Numbered from the stretch's first letter, positions 1 through 6,230 are shown. The stretch: 8,692 nt of DNA from Bacillota bacterium (GCA_023441845.1 JAEZNF010000451.1:1-8692), one strand, 5' to 3'. A program made the numbers and translations. The notes: a model not told the origin generated them from the sequence alone.

Positions 1-1
1 T

Positions 2-790
2 AATTACATTGGAATGCTCGGAGTGCCTATGGAACCTTCTCCGCACCTCTCTTCGGACAGCGGTATTATATTTCTTACAAGCAGTGCAGCCAAAGACAGA
101 GACATTATAAGAAAAATAAAGGAACGCTTGTCCGGCGGAAAAAATGTAATTGTTACCTCAGGGTTTATACATTCGCTGCAAGGGATGGGAATTGAGGATA
201 TTGCAGCTTTTAACTATACGGGAAAAAAAGCTGCGATAAAAAAGTTTGCATATAAGACATGGGATTGTGCTTATGAAAGGTATTATCCGGCATCTGAGGA
301 AATTGTAATACCTCAGGTAGAATATGCTACGAATGACGTGTGGACTATAATATCCGGTATAAGCCAAAATAATAATTTCCCTATACTGGCTGCTGCTGGT
401 TATGGTAAAGGTACAATGTACATACTGACAATACCTGATGACTACTCGGATTTGTACTACTTTCCCAGGGAGATTTTAAGATCTGTAAGGGATTGTATTT
501 GTGAAGAAATGTTTGTGAGTATTGACGCGGAAAGCAAGGTGGGATTATTTGTTTACGATAATGATACTTTCATTGTACAATCCTTTCTACCCTATAATAC
601 AGCTGTAAATATACTGGTTGACAGGTGTGGGGCAACGCTTCGGGAGATTGATAATAAATATGAATACACAGGCAGCAGTAATTTTGAAGGTGGTACCGCA
701 AGGACTGTTGAAGGAGCTGATGTAAATGGTAAAACTTCATTTACAATAAAGCTTAAAGCAAGAACATTTAAGGTGTTTAAGTGTGTATAA
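2..790 (+). CDS. C-terminal part of an unrecognised protein, possibly glycosidase-like (5' partial)
   Basis: The reading frame is open to the left edge: residues N-Y-I-G precede the first visible Met at position 14, so the true start lies outside the window and about 262 residues are visible. I do not recognise the family with certainty. The first ~60 visible residues (IIFLTSSAAKDRDI, then GGKNVIVTSGF) look like an alpha/beta domain of the glutamine-amidotransferase or beta-galactosidase-trimerisation type. The last ~90 residues (from VGLFVYDNDTFIV to the terminal FKVFKC) look like a small beta-sandwich of the kind that closes many glycoside hydrolases. No signal peptide or membrane segment is visible in this part. 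The gene ends 18 nt before a family 8 glycosyltransferase on the same strand, which suggests one operon and a role in carbohydrate metabolism. The fold assignment is inference; the open frame and the spacing are read directly. Confidence 0.75.
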   Translation, partial: NYIGMLGVPMEPSPHLSSDSGIIFLTSSAAKDRDIIRKIKERLSGGKNVIVTSGFIHSLQGMGIEDIAAFNYTGKKAAIKKFAYKTWDCAYERYYPASEEIVIPQVEYATNDVWTIISGISQNNNFPILAAAGYGKGTMYILTIPDDYSDLYYFPREILRSVRDCICEEMFVSIDAESKVGLFVYDNDTFIVQSFLPYNTAVNILVDRCGATLREIDNKYEYTGSSNFEGGTARTVEGADVNGKTSFTIKLKARTFKVFKCV

Positions 791-796
791 AAATTT

Positions 797-803
797 AGGA
801 GGG
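797..803 (+). promoter_or_regulatory. Ribosome binding site of the GT8 gene
   Basis: AGGAGGG lies 5 nt before the ATG at 809. It is a near-perfect Shine-Dalgarno sequence and fixes this start. Confidence 0.85.
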
Positions 804-808
804 CTAAA

Positions 809-1993
809 ATGGAAAAGATACATGTAGTGCTGGCAGCGGATGAAAAATATGTACAGCATATGGGAGTAACAATTGCTTCGATTTTAGATAATGTTAAGTC
901 GAATAATTCAGTTGTAATAAATGTAGTCGATAATGAATTATCAGAGAAAAGTTGTAGTATGCTTAGAGAAATTGTTGGAAAGTATAATGCATCTATTTCC
1001 TTTGTGCATGACAATTCCACAAGCCTGGATAATTTGTATATATGGTGCTATAACATGAGCAAGGTAACATATTACCGTTTGTTAATTCCTGATTTAATTC
1101 CAAAGGAAGTGGATAAAGCAATTTATATAGACAGTGATATAGTTGTAAGACATGACATTACTGAGCTTTGGAATACCGACATTTCCGAATATTACGCCGG
1201 AATAGTAGAAGACCTGGGGTTTGAACATTTCCATCTTAAAACCCAAATTCGGAATAATCTTGGAATGCCTGAAAATGTGCCTTATTTCAATGCCGGTGTA
1301 ATGCTTATTAATGTGAAGAAATGGCGGGAAGATGGCATAACGGAAAAAGCCCTTGAATTTCACTCGAAAAATCCCAAAAAGATTTTCTTTCTTGACCAGG
1401 ATGCTCTGAATGCAGTTATTTGGGGGAAATGGTTATCGCTTCATCCAAAGTGGAATGTACAGCAATATGCATTTCATAGGTATTACGACCGGAATATGAG
1501 AAAATCGCTTTCCCCAGATTTTATTGAAGCGGTAGAAAATCCGGCCGTTGTTCATTTTACAACAAGCAATAAGCCCTGGAAGAGTACATGTACGGCACCA
1601 TTTGCAGAGGAATATTTTAAATATATAAAAATGACTCCATGGAAAAATTGTCGGCAGAGCACATTTAATATTTTTATCAGGAATATGAGCCATTATTTCA
1701 ATGGAACAAGAGTACTTCTGAAAAATCATTCCGAATTTCCAGGAACCGGTCCGGAACCAAGGGAAAATGATATTTTTACAAAATATTCGATGGAGGATGT
1801 TGAAAAATTCAACCCTTATGGGCTATCGGTTCAAGAATACCTGTTATATCTAGGCAACCAATCGCTGCAAAAATATGATATTACAAAAGCACAAGATATT
1901 GAACAATTTAAAAAAATTGTTTTTGAACTTTCAAAAAATTATAAAGGTAACGATATATTTTTTAGTCCAAAGCACTATCTTGTTAAATTATAA
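809..1993 (+). CDS. Glycosyltransferase family 8 protein
   Basis: A 394-residue protein of the GT8 family, retaining enzymes with a GT-A fold that move a sugar from a nucleotide-sugar donor using a metal ion. Family landmarks appear in order: the N-terminal strand HVVLAADEKY (5-14), SKVTYYRL (84-91), the metal-binding DxD as YIDSDIVV (106-113, DSD at 108-110), NAGVMLIN (161-168), DQDALN (196-201), LHPKWNVQ (211-218), and a His motif near HFTTSNKPW (249-257) corresponding to the family's HxxGxxKPW. No membrane segment is visible, so it is probably cytoplasmic. About 120 residues after the catalytic domain (roughly 275-394) match nothing I recognise. The gene lies 18 nt after the partial gene and 30 nt before a second glycosyltransferase. 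Sugar donor and acceptor cannot be read from sequence. Confidence 0.93.
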   Translation: MEKIHVVLAADEKYVQHMGVTIASILDNVKSNNSVVINVVDNELSEKSCSMLREIVGKYNASISFVHDNSTSLDNLYIWCYNMSKVTYYRLLIPDLIPKEVDKAIYIDSDIVVRHDITELWNTDISEYYAGIVEDLGFEHFHLKTQIRNNLGMPENVPYFNAGVMLINVKKWREDGITEKALEFHSKNPKKIFFLDQDALNAVIWGKWLSLHPKWNVQQYAFHRYYDRNMRKSLSPDFIEAVENPAVVHFTTSNKPWKSTCTAPFAEEYFKYIKMTPWKNCRQSTFNIFIRNMSHYFNGTRVLLKNHSEFPGTGPEPRENDIFTKYSMEDVEKFNPYGLSVQEYLLYLGNQSLQKYDITKAQDIEQFKKIVFELSKNYKGNDIFFSPKHYLVKL

Positions 1994-2012
1994 GATAAAT
2001 TAACAAAATATC

Positions 2013-2018
2013 AGGGGG
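2013..2018 (+). promoter_or_regulatory. Ribosome binding site of the GT1/MGT gene
   Basis: AGGGGG is placed 5 nt before the ATG at 2024, inside the 30-nt gap after the GT8 stop codon. Confidence 0.7.
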
Positions 2019-2023
2019 AAAGT

Positions 2024-3253
2024 ATGGCAAAGGTATTCTTTTTCAATATTCCGTTTTACGGACATATAAATACCAGTCTGGCTCTTGTGGAAGAACTGGT
2101 CGGGAGAGGCGAAGAAGTCATATATTATTGCACCGATACCTTTAAGGAAAAAATCCAAAATACGGGTGCTGTTTATAGAAGCTATGGAACAAAATTTTTT
2201 TTAAACGAAAATTTCGTTACGATGGATATTACAGAGATTTGTAAAGTACATATAGAACTCACCGAACTTATAATAGAGGATATATTGGAAGACATAAAAA
2301 ATGAAAGGCCGGATTACATTGTTCATGATACATTGTGTACCTGGGCGAAATATGCCGCCCAAATCTCAAAAATTCCGGCGGTCAATGTACTGCCTACACT
2401 TGTATTCGATTCGGAAGAGTCTTCGTCCCTGCCGATAAAAATAGGCTTCCGGGCATTTCAGAAACTTACAATGATTAAAAATATTCCTAATGCACGGAGG
2501 ATTTCTAAAATTTCAAGGTGCTTGAAAAGGAAATACGGAATCCGTTTTAATAGCTTAATTGATATTATTGATAACAAGGAAAAGCTGAATATCGTATTCA
2601 CATCCAAAGAGTTTCAGTCAAACACCGGGAAGATTGGCTGTGAATACAGCTTTGTAGGGCCTGTCAGTGTATATAGAAGCGAAGACAGCTCGAACTTCAC
2701 TTTTAGAAAACCGGTGGATAAGCCTTTGGGGTTTATTTCCATGGGTACGCTGTTTAACAATAATACGGAATTTTTCAATCAATGCTTTGAGGCCTTCAAG
2801 GATATGAATATAGATATACTTATGTCGGTTGGAAAGAATATTCACATTCCGTCTCTTAGGATTCCCGCGAATTTTACTGTAATGCATTACTATGACATAC
2901 CACAGTTGGAAGTGCTTAAGATATGTGATGTGTTTATTACCCATGGAGGGATGAACAGCGTCCATGAAGCACTCTTCAACGGAGTGCCTTTGGTAGCAAT
3001 ACCGCAGCAATCGGAGCAGGAAAAAGTATGTGTGCAGATGGAAAAAAACGGATGCGGTATACGCCTGAATCCATCCCATATAACCTCGGAAGTGCTTAAT
3101 TCGTCAGTTAAGAAGATTATATCAATACAATCATACAGGGTAAATGCAGTGAGAATAAGAGATTCATTTATAGCAGCCGGTGGCCCAAAACGGGCTGCTG
3201 ATGTTATATTTTCATTCACAAACTCAACATCCGATAAAGTTGGAATGAATTAA
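2024..3253 (+). CDS. MGT/UGT-type glycosyltransferase (GT1 family)
   Basis: A 409-residue protein with the two-lobed GT-B fold expected of GT1 enzymes, the macrolide/UDP-glucuronosyl type that glycosylates small lipophilic acceptors or lipids with inversion. The N-terminal lobe begins with a Rossmann strand and the glycine/histidine motif FYGHINTSLALVEEL (11-25); His14 fits the usual catalytic base. PDYIVHDTLCTWAKYAA (96-112) fits the acceptor-side Asp region. The C-terminal lobe has ISMGT (238-242) and the donor-binding signature THGGMNSVHEALFNGVPLV (306-324), followed by PQQSEQ (327-332), where the last Gln usually contacts the donor sugar. Length is typical of the family. It is the last gene of the rightward run and is followed by two hairpins, the second with a T-tract. 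The acceptor is unknown; a surface glycolipid or secondary metabolite is possible. Confidence 0.92.
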   Translation: MAKVFFFNIPFYGHINTSLALVEELVGRGEEVIYYCTDTFKEKIQNTGAVYRSYGTKFFLNENFVTMDITEICKVHIELTELIIEDILEDIKNERPDYIVHDTLCTWAKYAAQISKIPAVNVLPTLVFDSEESSSLPIKIGFRAFQKLTMIKNIPNARRISKISRCLKRKYGIRFNSLIDIIDNKEKLNIVFTSKEFQSNTGKIGCEYSFVGPVSVYRSEDSSNFTFRKPVDKPLGFISMGTLFNNNTEFFNQCFEAFKDMNIDILMSVGKNIHIPSLRIPANFTVMHYYDIPQLEVLKICDVFITHGGMNSVHEALFNGVPLVAIPQQSEQEKVCVQMEKNGCGIRLNPSHITSEVLNSSVKKIISIQSYRVNAVRIRDSFIAAGGPKRAADVIFSFTNSTSDKVGMN

Positions 3254-3266
3254 GAGTTTACTTTAA

Positions 3267-3313
3267 AGGCAATGAAAGGACTATAATTTAATCGAATAGT
3301 TCTTTCATTGCCT
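3267..3313. repeat. Long inverted repeat (18-bp arms, 11-nt loop)
   Basis: The arms 3267-3284 and 3296-3313 are complementary at 17 of 18 positions, and the remaining pair is a G-T wobble. The loop is AATTTAATCGA. It starts 13 nt after the stop codon of the GT1 gene. No T-tract follows directly on either strand, so it may be an mRNA 3'-end stabiliser or part of a compound terminator rather than a simple intrinsic terminator. Confidence 0.8.
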
Positions 3314-3360
3314 CTGTCATATTCAGAGTGAAACGAACATGAGAAATGACAGGATTTTTT
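3314..3360 (+). terminator. Probable intrinsic terminator of the glycosyltransferase run
   Basis: CTGTCAT (3314-3320) pairs with ATGACAG (3346-3352), a U-G pair can extend the stem at 3313/3353, and T6 follows at 3355-3360. The 25-nt loop can partly fold further (CATATTC with GAACATG, one mismatch). It begins exactly where the larger 18-bp hairpin ends, so the two form a tandem structure. The stem is short, so the call is moderate. Confidence 0.5.
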
Positions 3361-3443
3361 CACTTGAGGAAGCTGTATCGAGTTAGTTGCTAATTAACGT
3401 TACCATGATTTAATAGTCTTTGACATAAACCATACAACATTAA

Positions 3444-3740
3444 TTTAGGATACCTTTTAGGAAAATCATGGAGGAAGATCATAAGCTTATTGTTATAAAG
3501 AGTCTTGTACCAGTCGGCACATGCAAAAAAGTAAAATTGATTATTAGGGAAAAAATAGAAAGAAGAAACAGTACGGCATCCTTTGATATTATATATAATC
3601 CTGAATTTTACGATAGAGATGATTCATATATTTCACTTTCCAAATTTATCAAGGTCTTAAAATTAAGGCTTGTTGCTTTTATTCAATTGTGTAAGACAGC
3701 AGATTTTATATGACGGACTAAATGGGATAGATTACGATAA
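3444..3740 (+). pseudogene. Remnant of a UDP-glucose/GDP-mannose dehydrogenase gene
   Basis: From an ATG at 3468 the frame reads KLIVIKSLVPVGTCKKVK and then FDIIYNPEF, which matches the conserved segment of UDP-glucose 6-dehydrogenases (typically KSTVPVGT followed by a V/SNPEF motif). Similarity fades after NPEFYDRDD and the frame stops at 3713, giving only 81 residues where a full enzyme has over 400. The N-terminal NAD-binding Rossmann fold and the catalytic Cys region are absent. Just past this point, in the +1 frame, ILYDGLNGIDYD (about 3698-3733) resembles the DGRN-type C-terminal end of the same family, which would mean a large internal deletion plus a frameshift. That last link is tentative. 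AGGA lies 5 nt before the ATG, so translation is possible, but a functional enzyme is not. The intact enzyme makes UDP-glucuronate for polysaccharides, which fits the glycosyltransferases upstream. Confidence 0.7.
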
Positions 3741-5579
3741 TGGACCCGGATTTTTCTTTTTTGTAAGCAAGAGAATGAACTCTTCAGCCGGTACAGGCTT
3801 GCTGAAGATATACCCCTGCCCGAAATCACATTTCTTTTCACGTAATACATTAAGCTGCTCCAGTGTTTCGATTCCTTCTGCCACAACATGTACGCCCAAG
3901 TCATGAGCCAAAGTTATCATAGATGATATAATGGCCACATTGCCTTTTTCCTTGTTAATTCCCTGGATAAACTGCATATCGATTTTCATTGCGTCTATGG
4001 GGAATACTTTTAGATAATTCAGGGCTGAATAGCCTTTTCCAAAATCATCGATTGAGATATTAAGGCCGATCCTTTTGATCTCATTTAGCTTATCAAACAC
4101 GGTTTCAATGTTTTGCAGGGCGATATTCTCCGTTATTTCCAATTCTATATATTCCGGGGACAGTTTATTTATACCAAGCTCAGTCTTTATGTATGGAATC
4201 AAGCTTTCCTGATGGAACTGATGTGGTGAAATGTTGATGGAAAACCTCATTGGCTTGATACTATAATTACTATACCACTTTTTTATCTGCTTGAATGATT
4301 CGCGAATAACCCATTCTCCTATATGAACTATAAGCCCGTTATCTTCTGCAAGAGGAATGAATCTGCCCGGAGATATAAGTCCTAATGTCGGATGGAGCCA
4401 TCTAAGAAGTATTTCACATCCCACAATATCGCCGGTTTGTATGTCGAACTTGGGTTGATAATATAAAACAAACTCCTTGTTTTCAATTGCTTGATGCATG
4501 TCGTTGACTAAACTTAGATTACCGAAAGAATCGGTGCGCATCTTATCGGAATAGAAGCAGTAGTTGTTTCTGCCGTTTCTCTTGGCCGTATACATTGCAA
4601 TATCGGCATTTCTTAATAGATGGGTCAGGTCTTCTCCGTCATCAGGGAAAATTGTAACTCCAATACTTGCTGTTGCAAATAATGACATCTCATTAAGATA
4701 AATCGGATTACTGAATGAGCGGATAATACTTTTTAACTTCTTATCTATATTTTGCCTGCTAGTAAAATTAAGAAAAATGATAATGAATTCATCGCCGCCA
4801 AAACGGATGATAATATCATCAGAGCGTATAAGCTCTTTCAAACGCTTACTAACCTCAAAAAGAAACATATCGCCATAACTGTGTCCGTAGAAATCGTTTA
4901 TATGCTTGAAATTATCCAGGTCCAGAAATACCAGGGTGAAGGAATCTGATGCCGAAATCAGTGAGGGGAATATCTCGCTTAAAAATGTCCTGTTCCTTAA
5001 GTTTGTGACATGATCGAAATAGGAGAGCTGATTTAACCGGGCTGTGTTTTTGTAGATATCCATCTCCGCTTTTTCGATAATTTTTTCGTGAAAACGGAAT
5101 AACACAAACGATAAAATCGAAGATAGAATTATAACTATTAAAAACAGGATACCGGAATTATACAGCAGATAACCGGTAGATATCCATAACTCAACATACC
5201 CGAATGTAACGTTGTTATATACAATATTTATTTTTCCGCGACAGGAAAAGAAGTTATTCTTAGGGTATTTTTCTTCTTTAATGAGCTGTTTGTTTGAATC
5301 ATAGACTCGTATAATAAGGATTTTCTTACTTTCGTTTTCATCAAACACCTGAATTAGTTTAGTTGCCGAATACCTCCATAATTCAGGGTCTTTTTTGATG
5401 ATTTTCACAACTCTCTCAGATACTTCCTCGCTTAAACATTTTGCTTTCATTTTGTAGTCTTGGAGGCTCGTGAGAAAGTATGTCAAGGGCACGGAAACAG
5501 AAACAAAGACTGCTATAAAAATAGCCATTATGAACATTCTTCTTTTAAATTTCTTGTATATATTCCCGTTTATATGCAT
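3732..5579 (-). CDS. Membrane-bound GGDEF-EAL protein (c-di-GMP cyclase/phosphodiesterase)
   Basis: From the ATG at 5579 the protein has 615 residues. Transmembrane helix 1 (~15-36), an extracytoplasmic region of ~100 residues with a PAS/Cache-like pattern (IIRVYDSNKQLI, then FGYVELWIS), and helix 2 (~140-162) are followed by a linker, a GGDEF domain (~181-344) and an EAL domain (~357-604). The cyclase motif is an intact RFGGDEF (GGDEF at 261-265), preceded by an RxxD inhibitory site (RSDD, 252-255) at the usual five-residue spacing. The EAL motif reads EILLRW (Glu389); the expected metal and catalytic residues Asn449, Glu481, Asp511-Asp512 (DDFGKGYS), Lys532, Glu568 (AEGIE) and Gln588 are present. 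It could therefore make and degrade c-di-GMP. Start choice: AGGAG at 5593-5597 lies 4 nt before a GTG at 5588 (618 residues) and 13 nt before the ATG; longer forms up to 5687 lack a ribosome site. The gene stands alone, divergent from the SMC operon. Confidence 0.95.
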   Translation of the reverse strand: MHINGNIYKKFKRRMFIMAIFIAVFVSVSVPLTYFLTSLQDYKMKAKCLSEEVSERVVKIIKKDPELWRYSATKLIQVFDENESKKILIIRVYDSNKQLIKEEKYPKNNFFSCRGKINIVYNNVTFGYVELWISTGYLLYNSGILFLIVIILSSILSFVLFRFHEKIIEKAEMDIYKNTARLNQLSYFDHVTNLRNRTFLSEIFPSLISASDSFTLVFLDLDNFKHINDFYGHSYGDMFLFEVSKRLKELIRSDDIIIRFGGDEFIIIFLNFTSRQNIDKKLKSIIRSFSNPIYLNEMSLFATASIGVTIFPDDGEDLTHLLRNADIAMYTAKRNGRNNYCFYSDKMRTDSFGNLSLVNDMHQAIENKEFVLYYQPKFDIQTGDIVGCEILLRWLHPTLGLISPGRFIPLAEDNGLIVHIGEWVIRESFKQIKKWYSNYSIKPMRFSINISPHQFHQESLIPYIKTELGINKLSPEYIELEITENIALQNIETVFDKLNEIKRIGLNISIDDFGKGYSALNYLKVFPIDAMKIDMQFIQGINKEKGNVAIISSMITLAHDLGVHVVAEGIETLEQLNVLREKKCDFGQGYIFSKPVPAEEFILLLTKKKNPGPLS

Positions 5580-5592
5580 GGTATTCACATCA

Positions 5593-5597
5593 CTCCT
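5593..5597 (-). promoter_or_regulatory. Ribosome binding site deciding the GGDEF-EAL start
   Basis: On the minus strand this reads AGGAG. It is the only Shine-Dalgarno-like sequence near the N-terminus and restricts the start to GTG 5588 (4 nt away) or ATG 5579 (13 nt away). Upstream ATGs at 5621 and 5687 have none. Confidence 0.6.
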
Positions 5598-5752
5598 GTT
5601 AACTTCGTTAGTAATTTTCATAACAGGATAGTTTCTTTTTATAAACTTGATGAAATGAACATCCTGTAATGAGCAGCATAGCGACAATAATAAATAATAA
5701 ACTTTTTATTATTACTAAGACTCAAATTTGAATAATAATATGAAATTGCGTT

Positions 5753-5779
5753 ATTATAACAAAATCAGGGATTTGTAAA
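5753..5779 (-). promoter_or_regulatory. Possible second promoter of the GGDEF-EAL gene
   Basis: On the minus strand, TTTACA (5774-5779) and a perfect TATAAT (5753-5758) are separated by 15 bp. The -10 box has the TGn extension (TGTTATAAT). The short spacer is weak, but an extended -10 can compensate. The box lies within the palindrome GTTAT-T-ATAAC (5750-5760), which could serve as an operator. Confidence 0.35.
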
Positions 5780-5782
5780 ACA

Positions 5783-5868
5783 GTAGCAATGAACAACTTT
5801 AAAAATCCATACTTTTTAAAAAGCGGAACAGCTGCCATTGCTTGTAAAATTGACTTGGTATTTGCTAC
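5783..5868 (-). promoter_or_regulatory. Leader segments able to form mutually exclusive hairpins
   Basis: In the minus-strand transcript, GTAGCAA (5868-5862) and AGCAATG (5842-5836) can each pair perfectly over 7 bp with the same downstream segment CATTGCTAC (5791-5783). Only one pairing can exist at a time. The 12-bp palindrome CTTTTTAAAAAG (5812-5823) lies in the loop of the shorter structure. This geometry is typical of attenuators and riboswitches, but no known class, including the two c-di-GMP classes, was recognised by eye, and no strong terminator follows. Confidence 0.3.
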
Positions 5869-5901
5869 AGAAACCTAAAATTAAAATAAGTTTATGTAAA
5901 T

Positions 5902-5930
5902 ATTATAACATATAAATTTAATTAACTCAA
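5902..5930 (-). promoter_or_regulatory. Probable main promoter of the GGDEF-EAL gene
   Basis: On the minus strand, TTGAGT (5925-5930) is followed after exactly 17 bp by a perfect TATAAT (5902-5907) with the extended TGn element (TGTTATAAT). This is a good sigma-A promoter. The predicted transcript would begin near 5895 and carry a leader of about 310 nt before the coding region. Confidence 0.6.
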
Positions 5931-5973
5931 CTTTCCATTAAGTTCCGGGTGCATAAATTATATCTGACACATC

Positions 5974-5995
5974 TTTTGTAAAACTCCCTACAAAA
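5974..5995. promoter_or_regulatory. Operator-like dyad TTTTGTA-N8-TACAAAA
   Basis: A perfect 7-bp inverted repeat with 8-bp spacing, 22 bp in all. Its core TTGT-N10-ACAA recurs at 6074-6091. The size and symmetry fit binding by a dimeric repressor. Which gene it would control is unclear; it lies between two divergent promoters, about 45 bp upstream of the -35 box of the leftward promoter. Confidence 0.4.
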
Positions 5996-6073
5996 ACACA
6001 GTATATGAAGGTGTAAAGTATTATTATCATGGGTTTATTCATATTTATATGCGGGATAAATAATTATAATTAA

Positions 6074-6091
6074 TTGTAAAGCCCCTAACAA
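6074..6091. promoter_or_regulatory. Second operator-like dyad TTGT-N10-ACAA
   Basis: It has the same half-sites and spacing as the copy at 5976-5993, inside a ~24-bp stretch that repeats with a few mismatches and one inserted base (TTGTAAA, pyrimidine-rich CCC core, CTA, ACAAAAAC). It lies about 80 bp upstream of the -35 box of the SMC operon. Confidence 0.35.
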
Positions 6092-6138
6092 AAACCAAAA
6101 TAAACACAAACAGAAATTGTTGTTGCTGTTAAATATCA

Positions 6139-6157
6139 CAAAGTGTAGCAAAGTGTA
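6139..6157 (+). repeat. Tandem CAAAGTGTA repeat
   Basis: CAAAGTGTA occurs at 6139-6147 and 6149-6157, a 10-bp period that puts both copies on the same face of the DNA helix. The pair ends 12 bp before the -35 box of the SMC operon promoter, a typical place for an activator or repressor site. Confidence 0.5.
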
Positions 6158-6169
6158 ATATAAGCCCCC

Positions 6170-6198
6170 TTGATTTTTTCTTATAGATTGTGTATAAA
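6170..6198 (+). promoter_or_regulatory. Probable promoter of the jet/SMC operon
   Basis: TTGATT (6170-6175) and TATAAA (6193-6198) are separated by exactly 17 bp, a good match to sigma-A promoters. Transcription would begin near 6205, giving a leader of about 35 nt before the TTG start at 6240. Confidence 0.6.
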
Positions 6199-6230
6199 AT
6201 AGATAGAAAATTAAAGCTTCATTTTAGAGA

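Noticed and set aside
592..1020. A 142-codon open frame on the minus strand
   Set aside because: It lies across the end of the first gene and the start of the GT8 gene, both well supported with a strong ribosome site, and its product is a low-complexity Ser/Thr/Leu sequence typical of an antisense shadow.
2618..3079. A 153-codon open frame on the minus strand
   Set aside because: It is wholly antisense to the donor-binding lobe of the GT1 enzyme, has no recognisable domain, and shows no sign of its own expression signals.
3420..3446. A perfect TTGACA -35 box upstream of the dehydrogenase remnant
   Set aside because: No acceptable -10 hexamer lies 16-18 bp downstream; TAATTT at 15 bp and TAGGAT at 20 bp are poor. 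It may be a relic of a lost promoter or chance.
5621..5687. Longer N-terminus for the GGDEF-EAL protein starting at the ATGs at 5687 or 5621
   Set aside because: Neither ATG has a Shine-Dalgarno sequence, and the extra residues (MSLCCSLQDVHFIKFIKRN) do not look like a conserved domain; AGGAG downstream favours GTG 5588 or ATG 5579.
5693..5713. A 9-bp inverted repeat (AATAATAAA / TTTATTATT) as a possible terminator
   Set aside because: The stem contains only A-T pairs and would be too unstable to terminate transcription, and such repeats are expected by chance in this AT-rich spacer.
5722..5731. Palindrome TCAAATTTGA as an operator
   Set aside because: A single 10-bp AT-rich palindrome, not placed over a promoter element and not repeated elsewhere in the window.
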